A stretch of DNA of 64,000 nt from Streptomyces hiroshimensis. Lineage in GTDB: Bacteria > Actinomycetota > Actinomycetes > Streptomycetales > Streptomycetaceae. The notes beneath the pieces were generated by a model that was given only the letters and a program-made list of their open reading frames with translations, did no database searches and was not told the DNA's origin. The stretch covers positions 124,001 to 188,000 of the forward strand of contig NZ_BMUT01000011.1 in the NCBI RefSeq assembly GCF_014650335.1. The letters are read 5' to 3'. Both the position numbers and the translations under genes were made by a program. Numbering within the stretch: the stretch's first letter is position 1; each line of letters opens with the position of its first letter. This document shows, in pieces, positions 61,311-64,000 of the stretch.

Positions 61311-61746
61311 TGTGTTCTCCCTTCACGGCCGGTACTGCCAGCACCGCCCACACTGATTTGCCGACGCCCACGCGGTTGCTCACGCCCCAGGAGGTCGAGA
61401 GCGCGGCTACCAGGGGGAGCCCCCGGCCGCTCTCCGCGCCCTGGGCGCGCACAGAAGGCCACCTCTCGCAGGCGTCATCGACCCTGATACGGAGAGCGCC
61501 CGTCTCCAGCTCAAACCGGGTCTCGATCTCCCGGCCCGGCGAAACCCGCCCATGCACCACCGCATTGGTCAGCAGTTCCGAGAGGACCAGGAGCGCCACG
61601 TCGTCGACCGACGTCAGGCCCCAGCCTTCAAGTGCTCTGCGCAGTTCCGTGCGCGCCAGGCCGACACAGCGACGGTGACGGGCCCAACGCCTCACCAACT
61701 TTTCGCCGTTCGCGTCTTCCTGCCGTCTCTCCATGCCAAGCAGCAT
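61273..61746 (-). CDS. Anti-sigma-type ATP-binding protein (HATPase_c)
   Basis: A 157-residue protein; ATG 61746, with other candidate starts at 61749 and 61734. It is a GHKL-fold single domain: LLVLSELLTNAVVHG (N-box, Asn for Mg), RIRVDDACER (G1-like) and GRGLPLVAALSTSWGV (G2). This is the RsbW/SpoIIAB-like class that in Streptomyces accompanies XRE/DUF397 regulators of the WhiJ/AbaA type. It is divergent from the HTH-TPR regulator across a palindrome. Confidence 0.88.
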   Translation of the reverse strand: MLLGMERRQEDANGEKLVRRWARHRRCVGLARTELRRALEGWGLTSVDDVALLVLSELLTNAVVHGRVSPGREIETRFELETGALRIRVDDACERWPSVRAQGAESGRGLPLVAALSTSWGVSNRVGVGKSVWAVLAVPAVKGEHSGTNAGVTVAAR

Positions 61747-61780
61747 CACGGGTGACAGTTCGAGAAACGAGCCCGGCGTG

Positions 61781-61813
61781 GTTACCCACGATGGGTAACA
61801 TCGCCGGTAACCC
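61781..61813. promoter_or_regulatory. Operator-like palindrome plus half-site in the divergent promoter
   Basis: GTTACCCA (61781-61788) and its exact complement (61792-61799) flank CGA; a further GGTAACCC half-site lies at 61806-61813. It sits between the divergent ATPase and HTH-TPR regulator genes of the element, so it is the likely operator of that regulator. Confidence 0.7.
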
Positions 61814-61862
61814 GACCCGCATGGCCTCACCGCGGATTCCGTCCCTCCCCGGAGCACCGCTC

Positions 61863-63149
61863 ATGCCCAAGTCCGAACTTCCACAAGGCTTTCCGCCGCG
61901 CTTGCTGCGAGAGGAAGCGATGGTGGAGGCGTGCCGCGTCCGAGACTTCTCTGTGATCTTCCAGCTGGCCAAGCGAGCGGGCTTCTACCCTTCGCGGCTC
62001 GCGCGATGTGTGGAGCTGACGCCGAGCGCCGTCGGGGAGATCATCAAAGGGAACCGCGAGATCAACAACATCAGCGTGGTTGAGCGCGTCGCCGATGGCC
62101 TGCGGATCCCCGGGCGCATGCTGGGTCTCGCCCGCCGTGACTGGGAGGCGGACGACGACGCGGTGGCTGTGCAGGTGGCGTCTTCCGAGGTGGACCCGTT
62201 CGGTTGCTTGGCCGACACCGGTCCGGATGATGAGCCCACCGATCCACAGTTCGTTGCCGCGCTCATCGAAAGCCAGCTGCCCCAGCACTACAAGAGCTCG
62301 AATTTCTTCGGCGCCCGGCACACCATCCCGGCCGTCGTGCAGCACGCCCAGACCATCACGAGGCTGCTGGAGAGCGGTAGCAGCGGGGCGCCGCGGCAGG
62401 CGCTCCTGCAGACCGGCGGGCGAGTCGCCGAGTTCATCGGGTGGCTGTGCCAGGACCTGGGAGACTTCCGGCGTGCGGCACTCTGGTCCGACCGCGCGAT
62501 GGAGTGGGCGCAAGAGGCTGCCGACGACCACATGCAGGCCTACATCCTCTTTCGCAAGAGCAACCAGGCAACCGCGCGCGCCAGCGCAGGCAGAGCTGTC
62601 GGGCTGGCCAAGGCGGCGCAGCGTCTGCCCGGGCTCACCCCTCAGATCGAGGCGCTCGCCGCTCAGCAGGAGGCCCAGGGGTACGCGTTGATGGGTAACC
62701 CGAAGGCAGCGCTGGCCAGGTTCGATGAGGCACGCACCCTCGTGGCCGAATCAGCCGCCGAGGCAGTGTCGGCTACCGGGCTCGACACCTCGTACTGCAC
62801 ACCGACGTACATCGAGATGCAGCGCGCCAACTGCTGGATCGATCTCGGTAAGCCTCAACAGGCGATCGAGCTCTTCGAAGGGCACCTGGAAGCGCTGCCG
62901 CAGGTCTTCCGGAATGACCGAGGTGTCTACCTCGCAAGGCTGGGGCGCGCGTACGTCCGCGCCGGTGAGCTGGAGCGCGGGGCCGAGGCCGCGACGAAGT
63001 CACTCGGGATCGTCAGGTACACCGGATCCGCCCGTACGTTCGGCGTGCTCTCGGCAGTGGCGGACACCCTGACGTCAGAGCGGAACCTGCCGACTGTAGC
63101 GGCCTTCCTTGAGCACTTCGCGATCGTTCGTGACCGGTTCGCGGCATGA
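61863..63149 (+). CDS. HTH (XRE-like)-TPR regulator
   Basis: A 428-residue protein; ATG 61863 with GGAG 8 bases upstream. The N-terminal HTH (about 20-85; FYPSRLARCVELTPSAVGEIIKGNREIN then RVADGLRIPGRMLGLA) is followed by TPR-type helices to the end. This is a common actinomycete XRE-TPR layout. It may bind the palindrome in front of it. Its stop overlaps the creatininase start (ATGA), so the two are made together. Confidence 0.9.
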   Translation: MPKSELPQGFPPRLLREEAMVEACRVRDFSVIFQLAKRAGFYPSRLARCVELTPSAVGEIIKGNREINNISVVERVADGLRIPGRMLGLARRDWEADDDAVAVQVASSEVDPFGCLADTGPDDEPTDPQFVAALIESQLPQHYKSSNFFGARHTIPAVVQHAQTITRLLESGSSGAPRQALLQTGGRVAEFIGWLCQDLGDFRRAALWSDRAMEWAQEAADDHMQAYILFRKSNQATARASAGRAVGLAKAAQRLPGLTPQIEALAAQQEAQGYALMGNPKAALARFDEARTLVAESAAEAVSATGLDTSYCTPTYIEMQRANCWIDLGKPQQAIELFEGHLEALPQVFRNDRGVYLARLGRAYVRAGELERGAEAATKSLGIVRYTGSARTFGVLSAVADTLTSERNLPTVAAFLEHFAIVRDRFAA

Positions 63150-63895
63150 CTAGCTCGGAATCGGTGAGAGATGCTGGGATCATGGACGAACTGATCACGC
63201 AAGCCACCACCGGCGACGAGCGCCGCCGAGGGCCCGCCGTTGCCGTCCTGCCGATCGGGAGCTTCGAGCAACACGGCGACCACTTGCCCCTGATCACCGA
63301 CACCGTCATCGCCTGCCTGATCGCTCGTCGGCTGGCCGATGACCACGGCCTGTTCCTGCTACCGCCGATCACAATGGCTTGTTCTCACGAGCACGCCCCC
63401 ATGGCAGGCACGGTCAGCATCAGCGCCGGAACGCTGTACGCCATGGTCAACGACATCTGGAGATCACTCGAAGCCTCGGGGCACCCCGGGCTGATCATCG
63501 TCAACGGCCACGGCGGCAACTACGTCCTGTCGAACGTCGTCCAAGAGCTCAACGTCACCGGCCCCCGCGTCGCCCTCTTCCCCGTCAGCGAGGACCGAGC
63601 TCAGGCCCGTGCCGATGCCGAGCTGGAGAGCAGCAGCGCCGAGGACATGCACGGCGGCGAGTTCGAGGTCTCTCTACTCCTCCATGGCGCGCCGCACCTG
63701 GTGCACGAGGGCATAGAGGAGGACGACCACTCGGCCCCGAAGCGCCCCCACCTGCTCACCCTCGGCATGGAGGGCTACACCACCAACGGCATCATCGGAC
63801 AGCCTTCGCTGGCCACCGCCGCCAAGGGCAAGGCGCTCCTGGACAGCTTCTCTCGCCTGGCGGCCGCTCACCTGGACGCGATAGCCGTGCGCTGA
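63146..63895 (+). CDS. Creatininase-family amidohydrolase
   Basis: A 249-residue enzyme; ATG 63146 overlaps the regulator stop, with ATG 63182 as alternative. It has the family metal motifs VLPIGSFEQHGDHLPLITD (Glu, His, Asp), IIVNGHGGNY and HGGEFEVSLLL (Glu). The family hydrolyses cyclic amides and includes the mycofactocin peptidase MftE and FAPy deformylase. The substrate is unknown. It is the last gene before the right end of the element. Confidence 0.9.
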   Translation: MTSSESVRDAGIMDELITQATTGDERRRGPAVAVLPIGSFEQHGDHLPLITDTVIACLIARRLADDHGLFLLPPITMACSHEHAPMAGTVSISAGTLYAMVNDIWRSLEASGHPGLIIVNGHGGNYVLSNVVQELNVTGPRVALFPVSEDRAQARADAELESSSAEDMHGGEFEVSLLLHGAPHLVHEGIEEDDHSAPKRPHLLTLGMEGYTTNGIIGQPSLATAAKGKALLDSFSRLAAAHLDAIAVR

Positions 63896-63929
63896 CCTGC
63901 GGGGGTGCGCCCAGGCTCAAAAGGACTAC

Positions 63930-63953
63930 GAACACTGCTTGACTTGGATCAAG
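63930..63953. other. attR
   Basis: Inner arm GAACACTGCTTGA (63930-63942) followed by core TGGATCAAG (63945-63953). The arm is the exact inverse of 56939-56951. The DUF4291 frame resumes directly after the core. Confidence 0.88.
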
Positions 63954-64000
63954 CCCTCTTTTCTCTGGATGATGTACCGCTGCGGCTGGGCCACCAAGGC
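63945..64000 (+). pseudogene. DUF4291 gene, 3' part (partial, runs off window)
   Basis: From TGG ATC AAG the frame reads WIKPSFLWMMYRCGWATK, the conserved continuation missing from the 5' part at 56794-56943. It is cut by the window edge. Confidence 0.9.

Larger units (their letters stand above)
56944..63953. mobile_element. Integrative element (about 7.0 kb) in a DUF4291 gene
   Basis: Bounded by TGGATCAAG at 56935-56943 and 63945-63953. The flanking gene halves join in frame. A large serine integrase starts 14 bases inside the left end. The inner ends form a 13-bp inverted repeat (56939-56951 and 63930-63942). Cargo: several short coupled genes, an anti-sigma-like ATPase, an HTH-TPR regulator and a creatininase-family enzyme. 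No replication, relaxase or FtsK-like transfer gene is seen, so it is not obviously self-transmissible. Confidence 0.92.

Noticed and set aside
1..64000. CRISPR arrays, tRNA or rRNA genes
   Set aside because: No regularly spaced repeats, no cloverleaf or rRNA sequences were recognised by eye.

Overview
The window is high-GC DNA from an actinomycete, almost certainly a Streptomyces. Genes show strong third-position G/C bias, many GTG starts and GTGA/ATGA stop-start overlaps. It carries a rodlin, an NsdA-type regulator, an AfsR/SARP regulator, and eight genes with the rare leucine codon TTA, which is typical of bldA-dependent Streptomyces genes.

Layout, left to right. Positions 1-20 kb look like chromosomal core/housekeeping: a thiolase end, an orphan DUF397 protein, a 2OG-Fe(II) oxygenase, a rodlin, a DUF1453 membrane protein facing a TetR regulator across a perfect 26-bp palindrome, a secreted amidase, an APH-like kinase, the NsdA-like regulator, a PAS-SpoIIE phosphatase, a HEAT-type protein, an ATP-grasp gene interrupted by an in-frame TAG, a DUF4956/VTC polyphosphate pair with a possible PHO box, an esterase and an SDR enzyme.

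Positions 20.4-30.1 kb hold an eight-gene, tightly packed exopolysaccharide operon: an Agd3-like deacetylase, a PelF-like GT4, a polytopic membrane protein, a LegB-like dehydratase/epimerase, a sugar nucleotidyltransferase, a second epimerase, a spherulin-4 (GH135-like) protein and a GH114-like lipoprotein. These activities match those of the fungal galactosaminogalactan cluster. The operon should make, trim and deacetylate a galactosamine-type polymer, and a TTA at codon 4 of the membrane protein may tie it to development.

Positions 30-49 kb contain YchJ, a beta-propeller protein, secreted small proteins and a lectin, a CE4 deacetylase, a FUSC transporter behind an operator-like palindrome, a flavoprotein facing an MFS exporter, a degenerate low-GC patch (39.7-40.7 kb), a Ca2+ antiporter-like protein, a YbdK-type ligase, an NlpC/P60 hydrolase under a c-di-AMP riboswitch, a streptogrisin-type protease and the SARP regulator.

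Positions 49.4-55.7 kb are a six-gene minus-strand operon: HSPA12-like Hsp70, coiled-coil protein, RdcB-like protein, patatin lipase, GDPD and a DUF4231 two-TM protein. It combines an ATPase sensor-like head gene with several membrane-directed proteins and is one of two candidate undescribed systems here.

Positions 56.9-63.95 kb are a roughly 7.0-kb integrative element. A large serine integrase sits directly beside attL, and the element splits a DUF4291 gene; joining the flanks restores its reading frame exactly, and joining the inner ends gives a palindromic attP. Its cargo includes small translationally coupled genes, an anti-sigma-type ATPase, an HTH-TPR regulator and a creatininase-family enzyme.
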